In this document: in pieces, positions 8,370-15,504 of the stretch
How positions within the stretch are numbered: position 1 is the stretch's first letter
Layout of the letters: every line of letters begins with the position of its first letter
NCBI GenBank assembly: GCA_963707965.1
Contig: CAVPRR010000004.1
Span: 310,001 to 374,000 of the forward strand
Direction of reading: 5' to 3'
DNA: 64,000 nucleotides
Source: VRUE01 sp963707965
GTDB taxonomy: Bacteria > Actinomycetota > Thermoleophilia > Solirubrobacterales > 70-9
Position numbers and translations under genes: made by a program
Notes under the pieces: generated by a model
Databases searched by the model: none
What the model saw: the letters and a program-made list of their open reading frames with translations, nothing else
Told to the model about the DNA's origin: nothing

Positions 8370-8864
8370 TTGACGCGAGGACAACGACAGCGGACGGGAC
8401 TTGCCGGCGAGTATTGTGTGGCCAGCGCATTGCTGCGACGAGGCTGGAATGTCGCTTTGACCTTCGGCAATACCGAGCATACGGACCTGCTCGCTGAGGA
8501 CGCAGAGTCACGCCGCCTAATTTCTTTTCAGGTGAAAACTAAGCGAACCTCCGGTAGCTGGTGGATGCCGGGCCCCGCTGACCCATCGAGAAGAGGGGCG
8601 GACGAGTGGTTTGCCTTCGTCGGTCTCGCAGTTGATGAAAACGCAAACCCAGATGTCTACCTCGTGCCGAGGAATCATGTTGCAGCTCTAGGACAAGCCC
8701 AAAAGCACTTCTCTTCGAAGAGTGGCGGCAAGATCATCAACGTCAAGGACATCGCTGCGTACAAAGACGCATGGACACTCCTGTCCAAACCCGGCGCTGA
8801 AGCAAAGTCACGACTTGACGATTGGGTTCGCGATGGCTGTAAGGACACAAGATGCAACGAGTGA
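8370..8864 (+). CDS. Putative PD-(D/E)XK-type nuclease-like protein (island cargo)
   Basis: A 164-residue protein. A strong Shine-Dalgarno AAGGAGG at 8359-8365 decides a TTG start at 8370. The N-terminal part reads GLAGEYCVASALLRRGWNVA, then HTDLLAED, then FQVKTKR: a Glu, a catalytic-type Asp and a (Q)xK strand in the order of the Holliday-resolvase/restriction-endonuclease fold, including small GEYxV-starting nucleases. The C-terminal part (YLVPRNHVAALGQAQKHFSS and later) resembles DNA-binding or solvent-exposed tails of such proteins. Function (repair, defence or transfer) is inferred from fold only. Confidence 0.5.
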   Translation: MTRGQRQRTGLAGEYCVASALLRRGWNVALTFGNTEHTDLLAEDAESRRLISFQVKTKRTSGSWWMPGPADPSRRGADEWFAFVGLAVDENANPDVYLVPRNHVAALGQAQKHFSSKSGGKIINVKDIAAYKDAWTLLSKPGAEAKSRLDDWVRDGCKDTRCNE

Positions 8865-8909
8865 GCCAGCTCGTCGAAGAGACGCAGGAAGCGGTAAGAG
8901 GATGCTCAA

Positions 8910-9167
8910 GTGAGCTTCACGCGGATCACTGTTCGGCCTGATCAGATGGGCGGGGTTCCATGTGTGCGCGGCCTGCGAATCCCGGTGGCGACCGTGGTTG
9001 ACATGATCGCCGACGGCATGGGCGAAACCGAGATCGTTGCCGCGCACCCGGATCTGAAGGCCGAGGACGTGCGCGAGGCGATGCGCTTCGCCGCCGGGGC
9101 CGTGCGGGAGCGCGAGCTGCCGGCTAACCGGGAAGAAGCTCCTCAAGGCGTCGACTGTCGCCGCTGA
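8910..9167 (+). CDS. DUF433-family antitoxin-type protein
   Basis: An 85-residue protein starting at GTG 8910. RITVRPDQMGGVPCVRGLRI, PVATVVDMIADGMGETEIVA and LKAEDVREAMRFAAGAVRER match the DUF433 fold, a small homeodomain-like DNA-binding domain. It is usually the antitoxin partner of a DUF5615 PIN-like toxin encoded directly downstream. Here no such toxin follows: the next genes are on the other strand and overlap its 3' end by 44 bases. It is therefore probably an orphan antitoxin. Confidence 0.75.
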   Translation: MSFTRITVRPDQMGGVPCVRGLRIPVATVVDMIADGMGETEIVAAHPDLKAEDVREAMRFAAGAVRERELPANREEAPQGVDCRR

Positions 9168-9375
9168 AGTAGCTCGAATGAGTCTGCTTGATCGTCTCCA
9201 GCGAGTCAGCGCTGAGGAGAACGATGTCAAGCTTTTCGTCGTCGGCGTTTTCCCGCTCCGCTTCAGCGTAGGCCGTCTGTGCAGAGTCGTAGTCGGTGCG
9301 GAAGGACTCAACCTTCGTCTTGCCGGTGGCTAGGTCGTAACTGACCAGGAAGTGCTTGATCTCGTCTGGGTTCAT
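9124..9375 (-). CDS. Small conserved-type protein, 83 aa
   Basis: The ATG at 9375 has the good upstream purine tract GGAGGAGAG and was preferred over longer frames. The product MNPDEIKHFLVSYDLATGKT continues with acidic helices and ends in VLLSADSLETIKQTHSSYF. I recall this pattern from small hypothetical proteins of scattered bacteria; the function is unknown. It overlaps the DUF433 gene tail to tail. Confidence 0.55.
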   Translation of the reverse strand: MNPDEIKHFLVSYDLATGKTKVESFRTDYDSAQTAYAEAERENADDEKLDIVLLSADSLETIKQTHSSYFSGDSRRLEELLPG

Positions 9376-9409
9376 CGCCTGCTCTCTCCTCCGGAAGGTA
9401 TTGGGCGAT

Positions 9410-9607
9410 TCAGCGCTTGCCACGCAGCCGCCGCGCTTCTTCGGCGGCCTCTCGGTCTTCGGCCTGCGCTTCGGCGCGCCGGTCGGCGATCAGCTCGTCA
9501 GAGAGATTTCGGCCCGGTGCCAGGTCAGCGAACAGGCCACGCATACGCTCCGCTGCCTGCCGGCGTCGTTCTTCTTCGGAACGGGCATGTTTGGCTGCGT
9601 AGACCAT
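9410..9607 (-). CDS. Small charged helical protein, possible antitoxin
   Basis: 65 residues from ATG 9607: highly charged, Arg/Glu/Ala-rich (RSEEERRRQAAERMRGLFAD, then DELIADRRAEAQAEDREAAE). A long amphipathic helix is likely. It lies 34 bases upstream of the 83-aa gene on the same strand. It could be an antitoxin or a DNA-binding accessory protein, but no family is recognised. Confidence 0.4.
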   Translation of the reverse strand: MVYAAKHARSEEERRRQAAERMRGLFADLAPGRNLSDELIADRRAEAQAEDREAAEEARRLRGKR

Positions 9608-9680
9608 GCATCTCATGGTACGGACCGCCACAGAAACCACCGGCTCCCCAGGCGCCGGGCGTCCCAGCTACCATTTGCCT

Positions 9681-9899
9681 ATGGCAACCGCTGTGGAGAA
9701 GCTCGATCTCAAGGTTGGAGAGATCGTGGAGGTCGACGGTCGCCGCTATGAGGTCGTCCCGGACCGCCAAGGTGGCCTCACCCTTGAGCCGCCGATCACG
9801 CCGATGGCGGAGCTTCACGCCAAGCGGGGCACCAAACCCGCCTCAGCGGAGGATTTCGAGCGCCTGTCGGTTGATGTCCCCTACGACGGCCAGGGGTAG
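9681..9899 (+). CDS. Small hypothetical protein (possible SpoVT/antitoxin-like)
   Basis: 72 residues: MATAVEKLDLKVGEIVEVDG, RRYEVVPDRQGGLTLEPP, then PMAELHAKRGTKPASAEDFE. Short beta strands followed by a C-terminal peptide with antitoxin character, in a run of toxin-antitoxin-type genes. The start is supported by a TACCAT box exactly six bases before the ATG (9669-9674). The family is not certain. Confidence 0.5.
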   Translation: MATAVEKLDLKVGEIVEVDGRRYEVVPDRQGGLTLEPPITPMAELHAKRGTKPASAEDFERLSVDVPYDGQG

Positions 9900-9978
9900 A
9901 GCCGGTCCTCCGGGGCTTCGTCTTCTCTGGTGCTTGTCGTGCGTGGGCCGCCGCGGGTAGCGGCGATAGAATTCAGCT

Positions 9979-10218
9979 ATGGCTGCATCGCCAACGAAAA
10001 CGGTCGAAGTAGACGCTGAGCTGCTGGAGCGTGCCCGTCGGGCTGCCGACGAGCGCGGCGTAGCCGTCCCCCAGCTGGTTAAGGAGGCCTTGGAGCACGA
10101 GCTGGGCAGCGAGGAGCCACAGCCTCCGTTCTCGCTGATTGGCGCGTTCACCGCAGGGCGCAGCGATCTCAGCGCACGGGCGAGCCGCGACGAGTTCGAG
10201 CCGCGGCCATTCCGCTGA
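9979..10218 (+). CDS. vapB: VapB-type antitoxin of a VapBC pair
   Basis: A 79-residue protein with an N-terminal ribbon-helix-helix-like part (KTVEVDAELLERARRAADER, then VPQLVKEALEHELG) and a C-terminal toxin-binding tail (RSDLSARASRDEFEPRPFR). The PIN toxin frame starts within its last codons. A TAGAAT box lies six bases before the ATG (9967-9972), implying a leaderless mRNA. As in other VapBC operons it would bind its own promoter and neutralise the toxin; that toxin is broken here. Confidence 0.65.
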   Translation: MAASPTKTVEVDAELLERARRAADERGVAVPQLVKEALEHELGSEEPQPPFSLIGAFTAGRSDLSARASRDEFEPRPFR

Positions 10219-10629
10219 TCTTCGACACCGGACCGCTCGTCGCCGCGATGGTTTCCGACGACGCGGACCACGAGCGATGCGCGCCGTTGCTCAAGCCCGG
10301 CTCCGAACGGCGCGTGCTCCCCGCTCCCATCCTGGTCGAGCTCGACTACATGCTGGAGCGCGAACTCGGAAGCGAGGCGTTTCCGGCGCTGCTGGACACG
10401 ATTCGAGCTGGCGAGCTGGATGTAGAGGATCTGATTGAGAGCGACTACGAGCGCGCCACCGATCTGATGCGGACCTACGCGGACCTCGGAGTCGTCTTGT
10501 CGACGCGCCGTTCTGGCCGTGACAGAGCCGCTGGGCGAGGCGAAACTCGCGACGCTCGATCACCGCCACTTCGGCACGATGCGGCCCCGTCACGTCGAGG
10601 CGTTTGAGCTACTGCCCGAGGCTTTGTAA
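10209..10629 (+). pseudogene. vapC: VapC-type PIN-domain ribonuclease toxin, frameshifted
   Basis: In the +3 frame: LIFDTGPLVAAMVSDDADHE (first Asp), PILVELDYMLERELG (Glu), then LMRTYADLG. After about 10490 the frame is lost, and the family continues in another frame as AVLAVTEPLGEAKLATLDHR, HFGTMRPRH and a stop at 10627. The short stretch that should carry the third acidic residue (VDA) appears in a third frame, so two small indels are needed. The start codon is unclear (no ATG/GTG at the overlap; CTG 10215 or ATT 10209). Confidence 0.65.
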
Positions 10630-11200
10630 CGGAGTCCGGCGACGTCGCGGATCAATCCCGGGCCTGTCGAAGTGCGGTCGAGGGTGATCGTGACGCTAAC
10701 CATTGGGTTTTGCTGCTTGACAAGGCGTCTTGGCTCCCGAGCCGGACGGATCCACGCCTCGATCGTGCGAGAGCGTTGCCTTGGCCGTGGTAGGCGGGAC
10801 ATCCCGAGCACATGCGGCCAGCGAATGTGTGCCGCCAAAGCACGTCGGCCTAGATCGGCCTTCCATTTTCGGAGTCACGACCCACATGATGCCCTGCAGC
10901 GCCGCCCGAAAAGCGATCGCAACCGGGCGTCTTTCTAACTAGGTTGGCCGGAAGACGGCCGGCTTCAGCTGTCACTTCCTCCGTCGTTACCACGTTGGCA
11001 ACGAGACCAACGGAGCAAAGATCGCATGCCGCTCCGGAACCCATCGGTTTAAGTTCAGGTGGGCAACTTATCGAGGGCGTTGCGGAGAGCCGGTTGCAGG
11101 TGGGTGCGTCGAATCTTCGGCTATGATCTCTCTTAGGAACCCTAGATGTATGGGCTTCAACCGTAATGAAGCCTAGATGCTACTCCTAGGTTTTGCTTCC
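10630..11200. other. Gene-poor right part of the island
   Basis: No convincing gene was found between vapC and the small frame at 11201. A 20-bp exact match to the int gene lies at about 10674-10693 (minus strand, encoding VTITLDR), the active-site-proximal part of a recombinase, with no homology on its other side. The rest has short spurious frames on both strands and a run of CCTAG motifs from 11141. Confidence 0.5.
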
Positions 11201-11212
11201 TTAAAGCCTAGG
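11141..11212. repeat. Cluster of four CCTAG(A/G) motifs
   Basis: CCTAGAT at 11141 and 11172, CCTAGG at 11185 and 11207, with a CTTCA...TGAAG inverted repeat between the first two (about 11155-11171). This is AT-richer than its surroundings and lies in the non-coding right end of the island. It could be an operator or an excisionase/accessory site; no function is proven. Confidence 0.35.
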
Positions 11213-11380
11213 TTCGAGCGGTTTATATAGCGCCTTCACATCTTCCGACGTCGCTATGGGGTTGGGCGAGGTTGAGGCCGCGGTCGCCGGCATGGAACCC
11301 TGAGCTTTCGCTTCGATATCGGCGGGAGTGCAGTCCGCCAGGGCCTTTTCCTCGTTCTCCAGCTTGACCTTCTGCGTCAT
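11201..11380 (-). CDS. Possible small protein near attR, 59 aa
   Basis: A frame starting MTQKVKLENEEKALADCTPA and ending SEDVKALYKPLEPRL. It is charged and hydrophilic, with no clear Shine-Dalgarno and no known family. Its composition is protein-like, but its existence as a gene is doubtful. Confidence 0.25.
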   Translation of the reverse strand: MTQKVKLENEEKALADCTPADIEAKAQGSMPATAASTSPNPIATSEDVKALYKPLEPRL

Positions 11381-11423
11381 AGTGGCAAAAAAGGCTAGCG
11401 ACCCGTAATGCGCAGGACTCGCA

Positions 11424-11483
11424 TCCCCACGGCCATCCCCATGGAAATGAAAACCGCTCGAATTGCAGGACAAATTCCCACGG
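11424..11483 (+). repeat. Putative right-arm recombinase sites (TCCCCAC-like repeats)
   Basis: TCCCCAC at 11424, TCCCCAT at 11436 and TTCCCACGG at 11475, within 70 bases of the attR core. They mirror the phased repeats just inside attL. Inferred arm-type integrase sites. Confidence 0.35.
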
Positions 11484-11489
11484 CATCGT

Positions 11490-11517
11490 CGGAGATGATG
11501 TCCGAGGACGCCAAGTT
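11490..11517 (+). repeat. attR core, 28-bp direct repeat
   Basis: Identical to 3200-3227. It is followed by the displaced original end of the sufT-like gene (11518-11533), which encodes the same FALGF-stop with different codons. Confidence 0.85.
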
Positions 11518-11565
11518 CGCCCTGGGCTTCTGAGCGGTCCCATAGGCCGTCCCGGCGGAGATGCG

Positions 11566-12045
11566 TCAGCCGGGCAGGCGGGGATCGTCCGGCTCTATCT
11601 CCTCGGCGGTTGCGTCGAAGTCGTAGGGGCGGCGGTCACCGGGATCGCCCTGGTACGGGGGCCGTGCTCCGCCGACCCCGACGACGATGAAGCGATGCCC
11701 GACGTAGGCGCGCAGGAGGCGGCGGGCGATCGCGCGGGTTGGCGGCAGCAGGAGCAGCAGGCCGATCGCGTCGGTGATGAAGCCGGGTGTCAGCAGCAGC
11801 ACGCCGCCGACGGTGATCATCAGTCCGTCGGCGACCTCGCGTCCCGGGAAGCGGCGCTCGGCGATCGCCAGGTTGAAGCGTTGCCAGGCGCTGCGGCCCT
11901 GATGGCGCAGCAGCGCCGCCCCCAGGAACGACATGGCGAGCAGCAGCGCCAGGGTCGGCAGTACTCCGATCAGCCCGCCGACCTTGATGATCACGTACAG
12001 CTCCAGGATCGGGACGGCGATGAAGAGGACGACGAGTACGGCCAC
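11566..12045 (-). CDS. fxsA: FxsA-family membrane protein
   Basis: About 159 residues from a GTG at 12045. It contains the FxsA core: LVVLFIAVPILELYVIIKVG (helix 1), GVLPTLALLLAMSFLGAALL, the conserved RHQGRSAWQRFNLAIAERRF and LMITVGGVLLLTPGFITDAI, with an acidic cytoplasmic tail. FxsA is an inner-membrane protein first known for suppressing phage exclusion; its cell role is unclear. The usual start (LRYAVAVL here, with CTC at the first codon) seems lost at the junction with the upstream IS110 remnant, so the start is shortened or shifted. Confidence 0.75.
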   Translation of the reverse strand: MAVLVVLFIAVPILELYVIIKVGGLIGVLPTLALLLAMSFLGAALLRHQGRSAWQRFNLAIAERRFPGREVADGLMITVGGVLLLTPGFITDAIGLLLLLPPTRAIARRLLRAYVGHRFIVVGVGGARPPYQGDPGDRRPYDFDATAEEIEPDDPRLPG

Positions 12046-12049
12046 AGCG

Positions 12050-12664
12050 TACCTGAGAGCGGATCGAGCGCAGCAGCTCGCGGGCGACTCGCACCCGCGC
12101 GCCTTGAGGGGCACGGGAGAGCTTCCCGGCGATCCGCTCCAGCCAGACCATCCGGTCCAGGGCGCCGGGGGGGATCTCAAGCTCGGGAAAGAGCTGGTGC
12201 AGGTGCCAGCGCAGGCGGCGCTGGTCATCGGTGCGGGCGCGAACGAGGTTCTTGCGATGGTCGAGCAGCAGCTTGATCTCCATCGCCTCCTCGTCGAGAT
12301 AGGCGGTCGGCAGGTTCTCGACTCCCTCCTGCAGCGCCGCCCGGGCGACGTTGGCGGCGTCGATCGGATCGGACTTGCCACGCTCGCGCGAGCCCTTGCG
12401 CGATTTGCCCATCAGTTTCGGGGGGACCCGGATGACCCGCTCGCCGTTTGCGACCAGGAAGCGCTCCAGGCCGCCGGAGACGTGCCGGCAGTCCTCGATC
12501 GCCCAGACCCGCTCGGGGTCCAGGCCGCGAGCCCAGTCGAGGTGCTGGGCGAAGCCGGCCTTGCGGGCGGCCGCAGTCAGCTCGTCGACCAGCTGGCCGG
12601 TGCCGTCTGCCACCGCTACCGCGGTGTGGGTGTCTTTGTGGGTGTCCGCTCCGATCACAATCAT
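12050..12664 (-). pseudogene. IS110-family transposase, N-terminal remnant
   Basis: From ATG 12664: MIVIGADTHKDTHTAVAVAD, WAIEDCRHVSGGLERFLV and RVPPKLMGKSRKGSRERGKS followed by DPIDAANVARAAL. This is the DEDD/RuvC-like catalytic domain of IS110 transposases with its Asp, Glu and Asp-Pro-Ile-Asp-Ala motifs. Homology stops at about RELLRSIR near 12060, where the fxsA sequence begins in another frame. The C-terminal serine (transposase_20) domain is absent, so it cannot transpose. Confidence 0.8.
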
Positions 12665-13005
12665 TCGCATCGTCCCTTCCATTCGTTTGGCCATTGGACG
12701 GACCTCCGTCGGACAGACCTAACTTGGGGCGATGCCACGCTCCTATGAAGTCACGTCGGAGATCCTCGGGGGGCGGCGAGCGACAGAACCGATGCAAGTC
12801 GGCCCCGCGGGGCCGACAGCAAGACTAGGAGTCAGCTCGCCGCCTGCCCGAGAACCAACCGACCGGGTCGGACGCTTCCGCCGACCTTGGGGCCGACGTT
12901 GACAGTTACACAAGCCTAGAGCTGCGTCATCGCCGTCCGGCGGCGCGTGTTGCTCAGCGGCCCGTCTCGCTCAGGGGACCGGCCTGGTTCAGGGACCGGC
13001 CTGGT
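12665..13005. other. Intergenic region between the IS110 remnant and the WS/DGAT gene
   Basis: No gene is seen. It should contain the outer end of the IS110 element, but no terminal repeats are recognisable (IS110 elements often lack them). It holds a 20-bp perfect palindrome at 12798-12817 and a 17-bp tandem duplication at 12975-13008. Confidence 0.5.
12798..12817. terminator. Perfect 20-bp GC palindrome, terminator-like
   Basis: GTCGGCCCC and its exact complement abut around a central GC. It lies about 190 bases downstream of the WS/DGAT gene on the minus strand. There is no T-tract after it, so its role as a terminator is uncertain; it could also belong to the IS110 end. Confidence 0.35.
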
Positions 13006-13008
13006 TCA
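12975..13008 (+). repeat. 17-bp tandem duplication at the WS/DGAT stop codon
   Basis: GGGACCGGCCTGGTTCA occurs twice in perfect tandem (12975-12991, 12992-13008). The second copy includes the stop codon of the WS/DGAT gene. Confidence 0.8.
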
Positions 13009-14418
13009 GGCGGCGGCTGTGGCCGCCGCGGCCTCCTCGAGCTCGACCAGCGCCTCGTCGATGCCGCTCGCGATCACGTCGACATCGTCCATCGACTCGT
13101 AATCGGCGAGCAGGCCGAAGCAGATGCGGCCGTTGTAGCTCATGATTGCCACTGCCAGCGCATGGTTCTGGGGCAGGAAGGCGACCGGGAAGACCTCCTG
13201 GAGCTCGCGTCCCAGCACGTAGAGAGGGATCTGAGGCCCGGGGACATTGGTGACGATCAGGTTGAAGAGCCGGGTCGAGAAGTTGATGCGGGCGGCCTGA
13301 GCGAGCAGGGTGGGGGGTGCGAAGTCGTTGAAGCGAGAGATGACCTCTGCGCCGAGCGCCTGCTTGGAGCGCTTCAGCCCCTCCATCTGCTCGCTGACGA
13401 TTCTCAGCCGCCGCACCGGATCCTCGACGTAGACGGGGAGCGGCCCGCGCATCACGGCGAGCCTGTTGCCCAGCTCACCGCGCTCGTCCTCAGTGCGGAT
13501 CGAAACCGGGACGAGCGCCCGCAGCTCCAATCCCTCGGTGCGGACGCCGCGCCCGTGCAGCCACCCGCGCAGCGCTCCGGTTACGACCGCCAGCACCACG
13601 TCGTTGACGGTGCCACCCAGCGTGTCCTTGATTCGTTTGAACGCCGCGAGCTCCGAGCGGGACCACGTGAAGCGCCGGTGGGGCCCGATCGGTTGGTTCA
13701 GCGGGACGTCCGGCGCTGGATCTGCGAACGCGCCGACCACCTCGCCCACACCCTCCAGCGCTTCGGTCAACCGCTTTGCAGCCGCCTCGGGGCGTCGCAG
13801 GGCCGCGACCGCGCGCTCAGTCAACTTCAGGGGCGCCGCCGCCGCGTCGGTCGCCCCGCGCGCCACCAGATGCGCCGTGCTCGGCGCCGGATGCGGCTCC
13901 CAGTCGTCCTCGACAGGTGCCGGCTCCTGTACCGGCTCGAGATCGAAGAGGACGGTCCCGATGTCGACGCCCGAGATCCCGTCGACCATCGCGTGGTGGG
14001 TCTTGGTGAGGATCGCGAAGCGGTCGCGCTCGAGTCCCTGGACGAGCCACATCTCCCAGAGTGGCTTGGAACGGTCGAGCTGTTGGGAGAAGACGCGGCT
14101 GGCCATGCGCTTCAGCTGGTCCTCGCGGCCCGGCTCGGGCAGCGCGGCGTGGCGGATGTGGTAGCTGAGGTTGAAGTTGACGTCGTCGGCCCAGAGCGGG
14201 CGTCCAGCCTCCAGCGGTGGTACGACCAGTCGCTGGCGGAAGCGGGGGACCTCGTGGAGACGGCCGCGCACGTGCTCAACCAGGTCGACGTAGCGTGGGG
14301 GGGACCCGTCGAAGATGAGGATGGCGCCGACGTGCATGTGGCTGGCCGATGTCTCGTTGGTGAGGAACGAGGCATCGACGGCGGTCAGCCGGTCGAGATG
14401 GCCTCCTGCGGTGAGCAT
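13006..14418 (-). CDS. Wax ester synthase/diacylglycerol acyltransferase (WS/DGAT family)
   Basis: A 470-residue acyltransferase. The N-terminal catalytic domain has LDRLTAVDASFLTNETSASH and the active-site KTHHAMVDGISG (His-His-x-x-x-Asp-Gly, about residues 140-151). The C-terminal WES_acyltransf domain has the TVNDVVLAVVTGALRGWL, TNVPGPQIPLYVLGRELQEV and SYNGRICFGLLADY motifs. It joins acyl-CoA to a long-chain alcohol or diacylglycerol to make storage lipid at the membrane or lipid-body surface. Length is normal. The start at ATG 14418 is the only one that keeps the N-terminal motif. Divergent from ispH. Confidence 0.9.
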   Translation of the reverse strand: MLTAGGHLDRLTAVDASFLTNETSASHMHVGAILIFDGSPPRYVDLVEHVRGRLHEVPRFRQRLVVPPLEAGRPLWADDVNFNLSYHIRHAALPEPGREDQLKRMASRVFSQQLDRSKPLWEMWLVQGLERDRFAILTKTHHAMVDGISGVDIGTVLFDLEPVQEPAPVEDDWEPHPAPSTAHLVARGATDAAAAPLKLTERAVAALRRPEAAAKRLTEALEGVGEVVGAFADPAPDVPLNQPIGPHRRFTWSRSELAAFKRIKDTLGGTVNDVVLAVVTGALRGWLHGRGVRTEGLELRALVPVSIRTEDERGELGNRLAVMRGPLPVYVEDPVRRLRIVSEQMEGLKRSKQALGAEVISRFNDFAPPTLLAQAARINFSTRLFNLIVTNVPGPQIPLYVLGRELQEVFPVAFLPQNHALAVAIMSYNGRICFGLLADYESMDDVDVIASGIDEALVELEEAAAATAAA

Positions 14419-14509
14419 GTTGCAAGGCTACTTAGAACCTGTCCAGGGGCCCGCCTACCCGCTGGTGGCGAGCCCGATGTTGCGGGCTCGGTCGGAGCGC
14501 CTCCACCGG

Positions 14510-14515
14510 TACCCT
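14510..14515 (+). promoter_or_regulatory. -10 box (TACCCT) of ispH, leaderless spacing
   Basis: TACCCT lies exactly six bases before the chosen ATG at 14522, the same spacing as at sufT, sufR and two island genes. It supports that start and a leaderless transcript. No clear -35. Confidence 0.4.
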
Positions 14516-14521
14516 GGTGTC

Positions 14522-15496
14522 ATGCCCGGCACCGCAACCTCGGGTCCGATGCGGGTTCTTCTCGCTGCGCCGCGTGGCTACTGCGCGGGAGTCGACCGTG
14601 CCGTGCAGACCGTTGAGCGGGCGCTCGATCTGCACGGCGCCCCGGTCTACGTGCGCAAGGAGATCGTCCACAACAAGCACGTCGTGGAGCAGCTCTCGAA
14701 GCGGGGCGCGATCTTCGTCGAGGAGGAGACCGAGGTGCCGGAGGGCGAGCTGGTCGTCTTCTCGGCCCACGGGGTTGCCCCCGCCGTACACGAGAACGCC
14801 ACCGCCCGCCGGCTTCGCACGATCGATGCCACATGCCCGCTTGTCACCAAGGTTCACGTCGAGGCGCGCCGCTTTGCGGCCGATGGCTACACGATTGTGA
14901 TGATCGGGCACGAGGGACACGAGGAGGTCGAAGGAACGACCGGGGAGGCCCCCGACAGCATTGCCCTCGTGCAGACGGCCGAGGAGGTCGAAGACCTCGA
15001 GGTTCGCGACCCGGATCGGGTGGCGTTCATCACCCAGACGACCCTCTCGGTCGACGAGACGGCTGAGATCATCGCCGCCCTCCGAGCCAAATTCCCCGCA
15101 ATCGTCAGTCCCAAGTCCGACGACATCTGTTACGCGACGACCAACCGGCAGATCTCGGTCAAGCAGCTCGCCCGCGAATGCGAGCTGGTCCTGGTCATCG
15201 GCTCGACGAACTCCTCCAACTCCAACCGCCTGGTCGAGGTGGCACGCGAGCATGGCGCCGCCTCGCACCTGATCGATAACCACACCCAGGTTCGGGACGA
15301 GTGGCTGGAGGGGGTCGAGACCGTTGGCATCACCTCCGGCGCCAGCGCCCCGGAGGAGCTGGTCGAGCGCCTCGTCGAATTCTTCCGGGAGCGGGGCGCC
15401 GGCGACGTCTCCGAGCTGCGCACGGTCGATGAGGACGTGCGGTTCATGCTTCCCAAGGAGATTCGCGAGGAGCAGGCGGCTGCTGCGACAGCGTAG
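14522..15496 (+). CDS. ispH: 4-hydroxy-3-methylbut-2-enyl diphosphate reductase
   Basis: A 324-residue IspH/LytB, the last enzyme of the MEP isoprenoid pathway, making IPP and DMAPP from HMBPP. The three [4Fe-4S] cysteines are present: GYCAGV (C21), DATCPLV (C105) and DDICYATTNRQ (C203), with His in EIVHNKH and SAHG. The frame is open further upstream, but the leaderless -10 and the family N-terminus favour ATG 14522. A second ATG lies at residue 10 (MRVLLAAPRGYC). Cytosolic; probably a single-gene transcript, convergent with the next gene. Confidence 0.95.
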   Translation: MPGTATSGPMRVLLAAPRGYCAGVDRAVQTVERALDLHGAPVYVRKEIVHNKHVVEQLSKRGAIFVEEETEVPEGELVVFSAHGVAPAVHENATARRLRTIDATCPLVTKVHVEARRFAADGYTIVMIGHEGHEEVEGTTGEAPDSIALVQTAEEVEDLEVRDPDRVAFITQTTLSVDETAEIIAALRAKFPAIVSPKSDDICYATTNRQISVKQLARECELVLVIGSTNSSNSNRLVEVAREHGAASHLIDNHTQVRDEWLEGVETVGITSGASAPEELVERLVEFFRERGAGDVSELRTVDEDVRFMLPKEIREEQAAAATA

Positions 15497-15504
15497 TCCC
15501 CCCT

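Larger units (their letters stand above)
3200..11517. mobile_element. Degraded integrative (formerly mobilisable) island in the 3' end of the sufT-like gene
   Basis: The region is bounded by a 28-bp identical direct repeat (3200-3227 and 11490-11517) that is part of the host gene's C-terminal codons. Inside are a complete tyrosine recombinase, repeated TCCCCAC motifs next to both ends, recombinase scraps, a MobF relaxase remnant, a Fic remnant, a nuclease-like gene and antitoxin/toxin genes. Several genes are frameshifted and parts of the region have less extreme GC than the flanks. These are the marks of an old tyrosine-recombinase element (AICE/ICE or IME type) in decay. Confidence 0.8.
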
